Below, one piece after another: positions 8,194-16,065 of a DNA stretch of 64,000 bases. Below the pieces are notes generated by a model. It was not told the DNA's origin. It saw only the letters and a list, made by a program, of their open reading frames with translations, and made no database searches. Numbering within the stretch: the first letter of the stretch is position 1; every line of letters starts with the position of its first letter. Position numbers and translations under genes: made by a program. This DNA is from Paenibacillus montanisoli (lineage in GTDB: Bacteria; Bacillota; Bacilli; Paenibacillales; Paenibacillaceae): the NCBI RefSeq assembly GCF_003268025.1, contig NZ_QLUW01000002.1, positions 62,001 to 126,000 on the forward strand, read 5' to 3'.

Positions 8194-9741
8194 ATGAAAA
8201 AGAAAGCCTTTCTGAAATTGGCATTGGCAAGTACGCTAATCCTTTTACTTGCAAGCGCTTGCGGCGGTAACAATACGAACAATGAGTCTGCAAATTCGAC
8301 TAATGAACCTGCAACTACAACTAACACAGAGACCGATTCAACGAATACGTCTACCGATGAGCCTGCAAAAGAAGAGCTTCCACCTGTAGAATTACTCTAT
8401 TATATCCCTCAGCCTGAATTGCAGCCGGATATTGCTTCGGTTGAAGCTGCGGTGAACGACTACATCAAACCGAAAATCAATGCGACGGTTAAACTGATGT
8501 CCATACCGTTTGGAGACTACGACCAGAAAATGAACACGGTCGTCTCTGCCGGTGAAACATTCGATATGATGTGGACATCAAACTGGGCATTCAACTATGA
8601 GACTAACTCGCTAAAAGGCGCATTCAAGGATTTGGAGCAGTTGGTCAAAGATTACGCTCCCGATTTCATCAATAGCCTGCCTAAAGCTGCGGTTGAAGGG
8701 GCAAGAAACTCCCAAGGCAAATTGTATGCGATACCGAACTATCAAATTATCGCGCAAGGCGGCGGCTTCGTCGTTCAGAAAGAAATGGCCGAAAAGTATG
8801 GCTTGGATGTAAGCACCATTAAGACGTATAAGGATCTCGAGCCATTCCTGGAGAAAGTCAAAGCCGGCGAACCGGATAAAATTGCTTTCGGTTCCAGAAC
8901 GAATACATTCGTTCCGTATATGTATGGCTTTGACGGGCTTGGAGGAATTGAATACAGAACCGGCGATCCTAACTACAAGCTGGAAAATGTGTTGGCCTCA
9001 CCGGAATATTTGGCTCATCATCAATTGCTGTACGATTGGTTCAAAAAAGGCTATGTCAATAAAGACGTGGCAACAGCCAATTTCGCGGATTATCAAAAAG
9101 CCGGAAAAATCGTCTCCTTCTACGAATGGACCCTGAAACCGGGCGGAGAAATCGAGATGAAGCAAAACATGGGCGGTAAAGACGTTATCTTTATCCCCTT
9201 GTACGAACCGCGGTTTTCCGGCGTACAACCGACGATGACGGCAATCAGCAATACGTCGAAAAACCCGGAAAGAGCAATGATGTTCCTCAATCTGGCAAAT
9301 ACGGATCCGGTATTGTTTAATCTTCTCGCTTTCGGTGTTGAAGGCAAACATTACGACAAACTCGATGCGTCGCACATCAAGGTCAAGACAGACGGCGGAT
9401 ATGCTCCGAACGTAGCATGGGCAATGGGTAACGTTACGATCGGTTACTTGTTGGAAGGCCAAGCGGACGATACGTGGCCTAAAACAATCGAGCTGAACAA
9501 CTCGGCCATGGTACCGGAAATTTGGGGATTCCAATTCAACCAAGAGCCGGTCAAGACGGAATTGGCTAACATGGATGCCGTCTACAAAGAGTATGAAGCC
9601 GCAGTCACAACCGGTGCGGTCGATCCAAACGAATACATTCCAAAACTGGTTGATGCAATGAACAAAGCCGGTTCAGAGAAAGTACTGGCCGAGAAGCAGA
9701 AACAGCTGGATGAATGGCTGGCATCGAAAGGCAAGAAGTAA
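8194..9741 (+). CDS. Extracellular solute-binding lipoprotein of the LplA type
   Basis: 515 residues, AGGAGGG site ten bases before ATG. Type II signal peptide with lipobox LASAC, Cys23 being the lipidated residue, then a Ser/Thr/Asn-rich linker (residues 24-60) that tethers the domain to the membrane. The body (from PPVELLYYIPQPE) is a family 1 carbohydrate-binding fold with the C-terminal DUF3502 features seen in LplA/YtcQ proteins (WGFQFNQEPVKTELANMDAVYKEYE). It should deliver an oligosaccharide to the two permeases just upstream. A stray AGGAGGT at about 8105-8111 in the 119-base gap before it serves no visible gene. Confidence 0.93.
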   Translation: MKKKAFLKLALASTLILLLASACGGNNTNNESANSTNEPATTTNTETDSTNTSTDEPAKEELPPVELLYYIPQPELQPDIASVEAAVNDYIKPKINATVKLMSIPFGDYDQKMNTVVSAGETFDMMWTSNWAFNYETNSLKGAFKDLEQLVKDYAPDFINSLPKAAVEGARNSQGKLYAIPNYQIIAQGGGFVVQKEMAEKYGLDVSTIKTYKDLEPFLEKVKAGEPDKIAFGSRTNTFVPYMYGFDGLGGIEYRTGDPNYKLENVLASPEYLAHHQLLYDWFKKGYVNKDVATANFADYQKAGKIVSFYEWTLKPGGEIEMKQNMGGKDVIFIPLYEPRFSGVQPTMTAISNTSKNPERAMMFLNLANTDPVLFNLLAFGVEGKHYDKLDASHIKVKTDGGYAPNVAWAMGNVTIGYLLEGQADDTWPKTIELNNSAMVPEIWGFQFNQEPVKTELANMDAVYKEYEAAVTTGAVDPNEYIPKLVDAMNKAGSEKVLAEKQKQLDEWLASKGKK

Positions 9742-9750
9742 GCGGAAGCC

Positions 9751-9789
9751 AACAAGCCTGGGGTTCTTGAATCTCAGGCTTGTTTTTTT
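9751..9789 (+). terminator. Terminator of the sugar transporter operon
   Basis: AACAAGCCTG pairs with CAGGCTTGTT across an imperfect inner stem and is followed by seven T residues. Confidence 0.9.
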
Positions 9790-9807
9790 GTGGGAAATGA
9801 CAAGAGC

Positions 9808-9848
9808 AAAAAAAACGCCTCACCCGGTTGGATTGTCCGGCTGAGGCG
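9808..9848 (-). terminator. Terminator, leftward
   Basis: On the minus strand CGCCTCAGCCGG pairs with CCGGGTGAGGCG and is followed by eight T residues. It ends the small gene at 9863-10150. Confidence 0.9.
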
Positions 9849-9862
9849 GTCTTTGATCATGG

Positions 9863-10150
9863 CTATTGCTCGACTGCAATCTCGTACTTCTCGGCAATCT
9901 TCAATAAATGCTGCTCGATGTTATCATAATCTCCAACCTTGTTGCTGGATATAACGAATGCATCCTCCGAGCCTCTGACATGAACTTTGATCACCTTCAC
10001 CTCAACGGTCCAGAGCAGCTTTCTCACCGGTTCCTTCCCCACTTCCAGCCGCTCAAGCTTACTGTACTCAATGGTTTTTGGAGCACTCTCCTTTTCCAGC
10101 TTAAGGACCATTTCACCCGCGTCCAAGTTGACATCCACTGCTTGCAGCAA
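9863..10150 (-). CDS. Hypothetical 95-residue cytoplasmic protein
   Basis: Family not recognised. The start is a TTG (10148-10150) nine bases after AAGGAGG; the longer frame begins immediately on top of that site and cannot be right. The product is small, soluble and beta-rich (VDVNLDAGEMVLKLEKES, ..VEVKVIKVHVRGSEDAFVISS) ending in an amphipathic helix (IEQHLLKIAEKYEIAVE). It resembles in pattern a PH-like or DUF-type small domain, but no key residues can be named. Single gene with its own terminator. Real by ribosome binding site, terminator and codon pattern. Confidence 0.7.
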   Translation of the reverse strand: MLQAVDVNLDAGEMVLKLEKESAPKTIEYSKLERLEVGKEPVRKLLWTVEVKVIKVHVRGSEDAFVISSNKVGDYDNIEQHLLKIAEKYEIAVEQ

Positions 10151-10347
10151 ATCGATCAACCTCCTTGGTTTTGAATAGAAATGGTTATGCCCGGCTTATT
10201 TGCAATTGTATTCAACCAGTTGCGAATATATGTGCATCCAGCTCAGAATCAATCTGATTAGCACCCTCGCCTCCCTGATTACCTTTCATTTAACCGGATA
10301 CTTAGTCCACTTAAACCGAACAACCTCTAGAATTTCGCAGGGGAAGC

Positions 10348-10896
10348 TTAATATTTTGTTTCAAACTCCTTAATCAATTCCTTGGATGTAATCATTGCTT
10401 CGTCTCTGTCTTTCGCAGGTGCCGTTATCATGTACCCGTCTGATTCAGACCAAGGACTAGCAGCATCATTGGACTCATTAACAAGCACCTTTATTGTAAA
10501 AGCAGTAAAATCGTCATTTATATATATACTGCCATAGAAATAAAAATCAGGTGCAACTCGGCCTGCTGCATCTATTATTCGGGAAGTAGATAATATTGTG
10601 CTAAAATTCTCGCCAGTATAGTACATCTCTAGTTTTGTTCGATCTTTTGGAAGTTGAGGGACTTCCTTTCCCTCAAACTCAACCGCACCATGAAACGATT
10701 TTTTGCCATTGATATGAGTACGCAGCTTCCCATCAAGATGCATTTTAATAGGCTCAATGACTCCTTCTTTTCCAAGCTGATAGAAAACACCATCTATTGT
10801 TTTCGTATACCGTTTGGGTGTTAAATACCAAATGGAGTATATGCCGATACCTACTAGGATTAAGACGATCAGCCAGCTTAAAAATTTACGATTCAC
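10348..10896 (-). CDS. Hypothetical membrane-anchored protein, 182 residues
   Basis: The GTG at 10894-10896, eight bases after GGGAG, is the likely start; the longer frame starts inside that site. One N-terminal membrane helix (about residues 5-25, LSWLIVLILVGIGIYSIWYL) anchors an extracellular domain of about 155 residues containing a YxxxIDGVFYQLGKEG opening and mixed alpha/beta content. The pattern is that of small Bacillales surface or envelope proteins of unknown function. The GC content is lower than in the neighbouring reductase gene. No partner gene is evident. Confidence 0.65.
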   Translation of the reverse strand: MNRKFLSWLIVLILVGIGIYSIWYLTPKRYTKTIDGVFYQLGKEGVIEPIKMHLDGKLRTHINGKKSFHGAVEFEGKEVPQLPKDRTKLEMYYTGENFSTILSTSRIIDAAGRVAPDFYFYGSIYINDDFTAFTIKVLVNESNDAASPWSESDGYMITAPAKDRDEAMITSKELIKEFETKY

Positions 10897-11087
10897 TTCG
10901 ATCGCTCCCAATAAATTAGACTTGCTCCAAATTATAGAACAATGTTACGTTACACGCACTTGGATATCTTTGGAGTTGCTGTATTGGCCAGCTGCCATTC
11001 ATATTACGATTGAGCTATACTTCCCTGATGCGCCAGCGAGCCGAAGCGTTCGGCGAATCGCGGCGGATCATATTCGATGCGCATACG

Positions 11088-11123
11088 AAAAAGGAGGCTA
11101 CCGCACTCGGCAGCCTCCTTTTT
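11088..11123 (-). terminator. Bidirectional terminator
   Basis: AAAAAGGAGGCT and AGCCTCCTTTTT form a long stem with T runs on both strands. It ends the aldo/keto reductase gene on the minus strand. The 262 bases between 10897 and 11158 hold nothing else that could be recognised. Confidence 0.85.
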
Positions 11124-11158
11124 CGTTGCCCGCCTGTTCGGCAGCCATTTCCGGAATC

Positions 11159-12055
11159 TCAGCCTTGACCGATCCAATCGGCCTGCGCCTTCGCATTCCA
11201 CTGCGCGCGAATCGCCTCGTAACGTTCCGCATGCAGCAAGCCTAGCTCCAGCAGACGGGCATTCTCCGTCCAGCGGTCCGGCTTCGCCGTGCCGACGATG
11301 GCCGCGTTCACGCCCGGTACGGACAGCGTAAAGCGGAGCGCCGTGCCGATCGATTCGCTAAGGTCTCCTTGCAGGAAGTCGTAGCCGAGGGCCTGCAGCC
11401 GATCCCAGTACGTGTGATGGTACCCTGATACCGGCTTCTTGCCGGTCTTCCAAGCCGCGTTCGCGATCGGCCGTTTAGCGACGACACCGATTCCCCGCCG
11501 CTGCGCTTCAGGAATCGTCAGCGTTATTGCCTCTTGGTCGGCGATGTTGACCGACGTCTCGAGGGAGTCGAAAGCACCGCATTGCACGGCGTAGAGCGCG
11601 GCTTTATGGTCGCCGCTGTAGCCGATGTAGCGTGTCTTTCCTTTCTCTTTCGCCCTTTTCAGAACGTCAATGACGTCGCCTTGGCGCAGCAGCTCCTCGG
11701 AACAGCTGTGCAGATGCACGACATCGACGTAGTCCGTCTGCAACCGCTTCAAGCTGCGGTCGATGCTAGCCTCCAGCATGGCCGGATCCCAGTCGGGCTG
11801 GTCAAATCCGGACGCGTGGCCGCATTTGGTGAACAAATAATAATCCCCGCGCCGCCTCGCGATCGTCTTGCCGATCAGCTCCTCGCTCGTGGCGTAACAT
11901 TCCGCCGTGTCGATGACGTTCAGCCCCGCGTCGAGCGCACTGCCGAGCAGCTTGTCCGCCTGTTCGGCGCTAACGCCCTCGAAGCCGATCTCGGCGCCGC
12001 CGAAGCCGAGAATACTCACGTTCATGTCGGTTCTGCCGTACTGCCTTTTTTCCAT
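11159..12055 (-). CDS. Aldo/keto reductase
   Basis: 298 residues. NAD(P)H-dependent carbonyl reductase of the (beta/alpha)8 barrel family: the catalytic set is visible as Asp49 (NVIDTAECY), Tyr54, Lys77 (LFTKCGH) and His114 (VVHLHSCSEE). Further family marks are GRTDMNVSILGFGG at the start, KGKTRYIGYSG in the middle and GVNAAIVGTAKPD near the cofactor-binding end. Physiological substrate unknown. Ribosome binding site is weak (TGTAGG). High GC compared with the downstream VanZ gene. Stands alone with its own terminator. Confidence 0.9.
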   Translation of the reverse strand: MEKRQYGRTDMNVSILGFGGAEIGFEGVSAEQADKLLGSALDAGLNVIDTAECYATSEELIGKTIARRRGDYYLFTKCGHASGFDQPDWDPAMLEASIDRSLKRLQTDYVDVVHLHSCSEELLRQGDVIDVLKRAKEKGKTRYIGYSGDHKAALYAVQCGAFDSLETSVNIADQEAITLTIPEAQRRGIGVVAKRPIANAAWKTGKKPVSGYHHTYWDRLQALGYDFLQGDLSESIGTALRFTLSVPGVNAAIVGTAKPDRWTENARLLELGLLHAERYEAIRAQWNAKAQADWIGQG

Positions 12056-12478
12056 CCTACAGGCCGCCTCGCTTTCGTCGATTGGACTTGGTTTTGACGT
12101 CTTTCATTATAGGCCGTCCGCTGAAGCCTTGAAAGAAGTGAAAATTTTCTCAGCAGGTAACCCTGAGTATAGTAACTAAACGCGGCCGGCCATCAGCCCC
12201 CCGCTGTTTGCAGATAGACGTCACTTGATATTACACTGGCGAAAGCCGATTCGAACCGGTGCTTCCGGATCTCGGCTGCCTGGTTACGAAATAAGAACCA
12301 CAGTCCGCATAATGGGCTAGTCTGTATCCATACTACTCTGCATTTTCTCCCTCATAAAATCGCTTATAATTTCTCTACCCCACAAAACAGAGTTATTTAT
12401 TTGTACATATCCTGCAATCATTACGGTTACCGAAATAGCTAGTTTTAAAGATTATCAAGACTTCTTTTAGGTGAAACC
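12056..12478 (-). other. Intergenic region without a gene
   Basis: 423 bases. It holds the start region of the reductase gene and one imperfect hairpin at 12244-12277 (AGCCGA...CCGG, five-base loop, CCGG...TCGGCT). The part from about 12380 on is AT-rich and continues into the AT-rich VanZ gene. No reading frame with a ribosome binding site was seen. Confidence 0.6.
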
Positions 12479-13063
12479 TCAATGCCCTCTTGTGTTTACC
12501 CTAATATTCGTTTGAACTTTTGCATCTTTTTTCAAGGTCTTCTTTATCCAATAAACAACATATAAACCAAAACTAAATCCAATCGAGTTTAAAATCACGT
12601 CATCAATGTCAGTGGACCTAGGTTGAATTACGTAAAGAGAAGTCAGCAAATATTGAATTGACTCAATGACGCCAGAAATGAAAATTCCAAATAAAGAAAA
12701 CAATAGGATGTATCTCTTTACTTGTTTACCGATAATCATTCCAAAAGGAACTAGCAATACTAAATTTCCAAAGAAATTTCTTTTACCTATGGATGAGTTC
12801 AAATCGTAGCTCTTAATGCTAAAAAAAGGAGTCATATTTACTGGAATACCAAATCCATATCCTTGACTTCTTAATGATTCAATTACTCTTAAGTCAATAT
12901 AGACTGGAGTTAATGTAATTGATAATAATGCAAATAAATATATAGAGATCATCGAAGAATACAATTGAAATCGAAATGATTTTCTCTTAAAAAAATTAAC
13001 TACTATAACTATGGGAGTTATAAAAACAAATTGAATTAGAAAAAGTTGAAATGATGAAAGCAT
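12479..13063 (-). CDS. VanZ family membrane protein
   Basis: 194 residues, AGGAGGAG site before ATG. Four to five membrane helices with the VanZ signature: FGNLVLLVPFGMIIG, then SGVIESIQYL and RSTDIDDVILNSIGFSFG, where the Asp-Asp and the Glu-Ser-x-Gln are the conserved polar positions inside the membrane. VanZ proteins give low-level teicoplanin resistance in Enterococcus but are common in Firmicutes without van clusters and their normal task is unknown. The gene is notably AT-rich against its neighbours, and upstream lies a fragment of another membrane-protein gene, so it may have been acquired by transfer. Confidence 0.88.
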   Translation of the reverse strand: MLSSFQLFLIQFVFITPIVIVVNFFKRKSFRFQLYSSMISIYLFALLSITLTPVYIDLRVIESLRSQGYGFGIPVNMTPFFSIKSYDLNSSIGKRNFFGNLVLLVPFGMIIGKQVKRYILLFSLFGIFISGVIESIQYLLTSLYVIQPRSTDIDDVILNSIGFSFGLYVVYWIKKTLKKDAKVQTNIRVNTRGH

Positions 13064-13094
13064 GTCTCCTCCTGAACTGCAGAAATGTATGGAA

Positions 13095-13256
13095 AATAAA
13101 TTGCTCTATTAAAAAAACTCCAACAATTAATGAAAAAAAGAACGAAATAACAGATATTAATGCACCTATAAAGGCACTTAAACGAATTGATTTTTTAGAA
13201 GCAATCTCAGCAAAGGCATGTAGAAATCCCCTCTCTGAATGCGAGGCTGCGGCCAT
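13095..13256 (-). pseudogene. Possible remnant of a family 2 glycosyltransferase membrane tail
   Basis: A short frame whose residues 19-54 (SKKSIRLSAFIGALISV then ISFFFSLIVGVFLIEQ) match the way the first C-terminal membrane helix of bactoprenol-glucosyltransferase-like (GtrB/DPM-type) proteins reads: Ser-Lys-Lys-Pro/Ser-(I/L)-Arg-Leu followed by a Leu/Ile-Ser-rich helix. The catalytic domain is missing upstream and the frame is lost into the VanZ start downstream. Interpreted as a decayed fragment; it could be chance similarity of a hydrophobic segment. Confidence 0.35.
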
Positions 13257-13289
13257 GTGTCGTTTGTGCTTTAGTTCCCGTATATAATG

Positions 13290-13334
13290 AAAAAGGTACA
13301 GCCTCCTCTAAAATTTGAGGGAATGTACCTTTTT
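13290..13334 (-). terminator. Bidirectional terminator
   Basis: AAAAAGGTACA pairs with TGTACCTTTTT around an inner CCTC/GAGG pairing. It ends the collagen-like gene on the minus strand. Confidence 0.85.
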
Positions 13335-13372
13335 CGCTTAAAGAGGAACTTTTACTGAGGCCTTCTTTTACA

Positions 13373-14248
13373 CTATGGGCGCGATGGGTATACGCCTTCG
13401 ATTTGAATGACATAACTGACGCCTGCCGGCGCATAATCACTTAAATCCGGAATGCCGAACGTTGTACGACCATCCCCTCCGTACATAGTTCCTAATAGGG
13501 AGAACAATGCCGTATTGTTAGAGATGGACAGTAGTTGCCCATCGCAAACCATGGTACCGCTAGGCGCAAAGTTGCCGGCAAACAGCCATACTTCTCCCAA
13601 AACTTTATCCACGCTGGAACCACCACCACCACCTCCAGAGGTAATGTTAGGGTTGCCGAACAAAGGACCCGAGGTTCCCGGATCCCCTTTAGGACCCTGA
13701 GGGCCCTGAGGACCTTGAGGACCTTGAGCGCCAGTTAATCCGATAGGACCGGCGGGACCTTGAGCACCAGTTAAGCCGGTATCACCCTGCGAGCCTTGAG
13801 GTCCGGCAGGACCGGTGGGACCTTGAGGTCCGATAGGGCCGGCTGGACCTTGAGCACCAGTTAAGCCGGTATCACCCTGCGAGCCTTGAGGTCCGGCAGG
13901 ACCGGCGGGACCTTGAGGCCCGGTAGGACCAGCGGGACCTTGAGCACCAGTTAAGCCGGTATCACCCCGCGAGCCTTGAGGTCCGGCAGGACCGGCGGGA
14001 CCTTGAATACCTTTCTCATGCATGTTTTTGATAACGGTGGCAACTTCGCCTCGGGTAATGTTCTTGTCGCCGCCGAATGAGCCATCTGGGTAGCCCTGCA
14101 TAATGCCCTTTTCCCTTGCCCACTCAGCCGCTCCGCTCCACCATCCCGAATCAGTAAAGCCTGATACGCTTGCGCTTGCTACCCCTGCTATTAGGAGTAG
14201 TCCTGCAATCGTTCCTAGTACTACCTTTTTCAACTTCACGCTTTTCAT
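13373..14248 (-). CDS. Surface protein: SLH domain, collagen-like repeats, tail-collar domain
   Basis: 291 residues, AGGGGAG site six bases before ATG. Order: signal peptide (1-27, cleaved after VASA), one SLH-type segment (about 28-78, [18 protein letters not shown]...[11 protein letters not shown]...[12 protein letters not shown]), about 39 Gly-X-Y triplets (81-197), a Gly/Ser hinge, and a phage tail-collar-like domain (about 216-291: [42 protein letters not shown], ending [12 protein letters not shown]). The collar domain is compact, lacking the usual middle loop. Probably a trimeric fibre on the cell or spore surface: SLH for wall attachment, collagen for the stalk, collar for the tip. 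The central coding DNA is a 90-base tandem repeat. Confidence 0.85.
   Translation of the reverse strand: MKSVKLKKVVLGTIAGLLLIAGVASASVSGFTDSGWWSGAAEWAREKGIMQGYPDGSFGGDKNITRGEVATVIKNMHEKGIQGPAGPAGPQGSRGDTGLTGAQGPAGPTGPQGPAGPAGPQGSQGDTGLTGAQGPAGPIGPQGPTGPAGPQGSQGDTGLTGAQGPAGPIGLTGAQGPQGPQGPQGPKGDPGTSGPLFGNPNITSGGGGGGSSVDKVLGEVWLFAGNFAPSGTMVCDGQLLSISNNTALFSLLGTMYGGDGRTTFGIPDLSDYAPAGVSYVIQIEGVYPSRP
13741..14010 (-). repeat. 90-base tandem repeat within the collagen-like gene
   Basis: The sequence TGAGCACCAGTTAAGCCGG recurs at 13761, 13851 and 13941, exactly 90 bases (ten Gly-X-Y triplets) apart, and the sequence between is nearly identical. Such arrays change copy number readily, so length variation between strains is expected. 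Confidence 0.9.
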
Positions 14249-14382
14249 CCCGATCTCCCCTATCCTCTTCCATTTTTCTTCAGATTAATTATTCTATGTC
14301 TTAGTCGGTTTTCCTCTATAAGGAAAAAAAGACTCCAAAACTATGTCCCGGAGCCGCTGACCGAAGTCAAGCGCATCGCTTC

Positions 14383-14505
14383 CTACTTCACTTCGTCCAA
14401 TTTCGCCAGGCAAGGCTGCAGCGCGTACATGTCGTCGTTCCGCTCCATTTTGCGCCAATTGTCGGCCAACTCTTAAGCCGCCTTACCCCCTTCGACCAGC
14501 ATCAC
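14383..14505 (-). pseudogene. Short coding remnant, interrupted by a stop
   Basis: Read leftward this gives VMLVEGGKAA, an in-frame TAA (14473-14475), then ELADNWRKMERNDDMYALQP and a natural-looking end LAKLDEVK. The amino-acid composition is that of a real soluble protein C-terminus and the DNA is GC-rich like other old genes here, but the family was not recognised. Interpreted as a decayed gene end. The 14249-14382 stretch between it and the collagen-like gene shows nothing further. Confidence 0.35.
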
Positions 14506-14609
14506 TGATCAGGATCACTTGCCGGCGAGGTTTCGCGGCCAAAATCTATTAATTGAAGTCTTTATTGTCGAAATTGCCACACATCTGCGGTTACCCAGGA
14601 AATATTCAT

Positions 14610-14640
14610 AAAAAAAGCCGGCTTTTAAATCAGCCGGCTT
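14610..14640 (-). terminator. Terminator, leftward
   Basis: On the minus strand AAGCCGGCT pairs with AGCCGGCTT and is followed by seven T residues. It lies 27 bases after the stop of the 48-residue frame at 14667-14813, supporting transcription of that frame. Confidence 0.85.
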
Positions 14641-14666
14641 GTTCATATACAATATCTGAATAAGGA

Positions 14667-14813
14667 TTAGCAGTCGCAGTTTGCTTGCTTGATCACATGC
14701 TTCAAGCTTTCCTCCAATATCTTTGTACTTTCTATCAGACTCTGAGAGTATCCATCTTTTGTCGTTAAAGCAATATACTCTCCGGGCACGACTGAATTTG
14801 CTTGGGGGTTCAT
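14667..14813 (-). CDS. Possible small protein, 48 residues
   Basis: A frame too short for usual gene calls. It encodes a hydrophilic peptide with an N-terminal part MNPQANSVVPGEYIALTT and an amphipathic helix SLIESTKILEESLKHVIKQ, ending in the cysteine pair ANCDC. A strong terminator follows directly. No good ribosome binding site precedes the ATG and an in-frame stop lies five codons upstream, so the start is uncertain and it could instead be the tail of a lost gene. No family recognised. Confidence 0.45.
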   Translation of the reverse strand: MNPQANSVVPGEYIALTTKDGYSQSLIESTKILEESLKHVIKQANCDC

Positions 14814-14878
14814 TGCTATGTCTTATATCATTCTGATGGGGATTGCGTTTGAAATCGAAACTGATCCAAATAGAATGC

Positions 14879-14900
14879 AAAAACCGCGCAGAGCGCGGTT
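14879..14900 (-). terminator. Terminator, leftward
   Basis: On the minus strand AACCGCGC, a three-base loop and GCGCGGTT, followed by TTTTTGC. It lies just past the stop of the gene at 14917-15150. Confidence 0.8.
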
Positions 14901-14916
14901 CATAGTTAGAATATGT

Positions 14917-15150
14917 TCATTTCCATTTTTCCTTCATTTGACGCCTCAATTCGGCGTTCTCCAACCGAAGTTTTTCGAGTTCGCTTCTTACCGCGCGCAT
15001 CAATGAATTCAGCCCGAATCCGGTCATGAACAAAACTAGACCAAATATAGATACGCTTCCTGCGGCCGCTAATTCTAACATAAAAAAGACAATACCGAGT
15101 GCGATAAGAATGAGCGAAATGATTTTGACGCTTCTCAACGAGTCGTACAT
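14917..15150 (-). CDS. Small membrane protein with C-terminal coiled coil
   Basis: 77 residues from the ATG at 15148-15150, which follows GGAG at ten bases; the longer frame lacks a site. Two membrane helices (about residues 9-29 and 33-50) are followed by a charged heptad-like helix (RAVRSELEKLRLENAELRRQ). The design, a short membrane hairpin plus coiled coil, suggests a scaffold or modulator protein, but no family was recognised and there is no operon partner. Own terminator downstream. Confidence 0.65.
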   Translation of the reverse strand: MYDSLRSVKIISLILIALGIVFFMLELAAAGSVSIFGLVLFMTGFGLNSLMRAVRSELEKLRLENAELRRQMKEKWK

Positions 15151-15438
15151 GATGATGCCACTCCATTCAAATGACGCCATTTCTTTTTTAACGAGTTCGC
15201 TTAACTTGATTTTACAATATTCTATGTGCATAAATTCAATGTGTGTAGTTTAAGCCGCATGGCGGTGTCGAGATTTGAGCTGGCGCGTCCGGCTAACAAG
15301 GTCACCACTTGTTCCACCGAGTTATTTTTAATCTTTCCAACAGCAGCACAATATCCCGATCGCATCGATAGGAGCTTTACATTTCAACTGCATATTTCAG
15401 CAGAAAGATCCTGTTCGTCGTTAAGAATTATAGCTTAC

Positions 15439-15609
15439 TTAGTATCTTGTTGGGATAATTAGTTTCTTCTTGTTTTTTAAATACCTTTCTAGCCAACTCA
15501 TATCCTTATTTCGTTTTAGTATAAATTTAGCACTATCAATTAGAAGTCTTGATCTTAATTCATCTCGTCGATCCAGCATATGTAACCTCTTTAAAAACTG
15601 TTCATTCAT
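15439..15609 (-). CDS. Small basic protein, 56 residues
   Basis: Starts at the ATG at 15607-15609, eight bases after GGAGG; the five-residue longer version overlaps that site. The peptide is strongly basic and helical (LKRLHMLDRRDELRSRLL, FILKRNKDMSWLERYLK) and ends KKKLIIPTRY. No family recognised. The good ribosome binding site is the main reason to accept it. The 288 bases between 15151 and 15438 show no other gene. Confidence 0.55.
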   Translation of the reverse strand: MNEQFLKRLHMLDRRDELRSRLLIDSAKFILKRNKDMSWLERYLKNKKKLIIPTRY

Positions 15610-16065
15610 CAACTTTTCCTCCATTTTGGGATAATAGAGAATTTATGCTTATCTACATTTTATGATACATACTGAAAAAAGAATGTCAGACTATCTGCGC
15701 AAAATTAATTGTTTAATGTCGAAGTAGAGTTGTTTTTGATAGGCATTCCACCGTGTTCATCATATAGTCAATTACCGCACTACCAATATCCCTCGGCTGC
15801 GGTGCCCGGTTCTTTCCTTAAGCAGCCAGATTTAACCGGCTGCTTGTTGCGAGTTCTGGCATATTGTTTGGATAATGTTACAGCAATTCTGCTTCAATAA
15901 AAACAAGGAGCCGTCCGCCGCGACGGTCTGCTCCTTGTTTTTATTGAACTATCGTACCTGTTAGCTCAATGCGGTATTGTCATTTGGTGAATACAATCCC
16001 CTGCGAATAAGATTAGCCCTCAGATTTTTCCCTGGAAAAAGTACATCAGTTCGTCGTTATAAAAT
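15610..16065 (-). other. Intergenic region with two hairpins
   Basis: 456 bases without a convincing gene. It contains a hairpin at 15820-15845 (AAGCAGCC pairing with GGCTGCTT) and the dispersed hairpin-tail repeat at 15894-15975, listed separately. The latter lies after the stop of the primase-like gene and can serve as its terminator. Confidence 0.6.
15894..15975. repeat. Dispersed hairpin-tail repeat, copy 1
   Basis: A perfect 18 bp stem (15894-15911 with 15930-15947: TCAATAAAAACAAGGAGC and its complement) encloses a small CGTC/GACG hairpin. It is followed by the tail ATTGAACTATCGTACCTG then TTAGCTCAAT. The same tail follows hairpins near 18515, 20680 and 28175. Confidence 0.7.

Noticed and set aside
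8247-8262. cre-like TGCAAGCGCTTGCG in the solute-binding protein gene
   Set aside because: It lies within the lipobox codons (Leu-Ala-Ser-Ala-Cys), whose coding constraint produces this pattern by chance, and the end of the consensus does not fit.
12240-12300. tRNA-like T-arm (GGTTCGAATC on the minus strand) ending near CGCCA
   Set aside because: The T stem does not pair properly and no acceptor, D or anticodon arms could be placed; it is part of an ordinary imperfect hairpin.
14515-14880. 121-codon minus-strand frame across the 48-residue gene candidate
   Set aside because: It runs straight through a strong terminator hairpin, has no ribosome binding site and an improbable composition.
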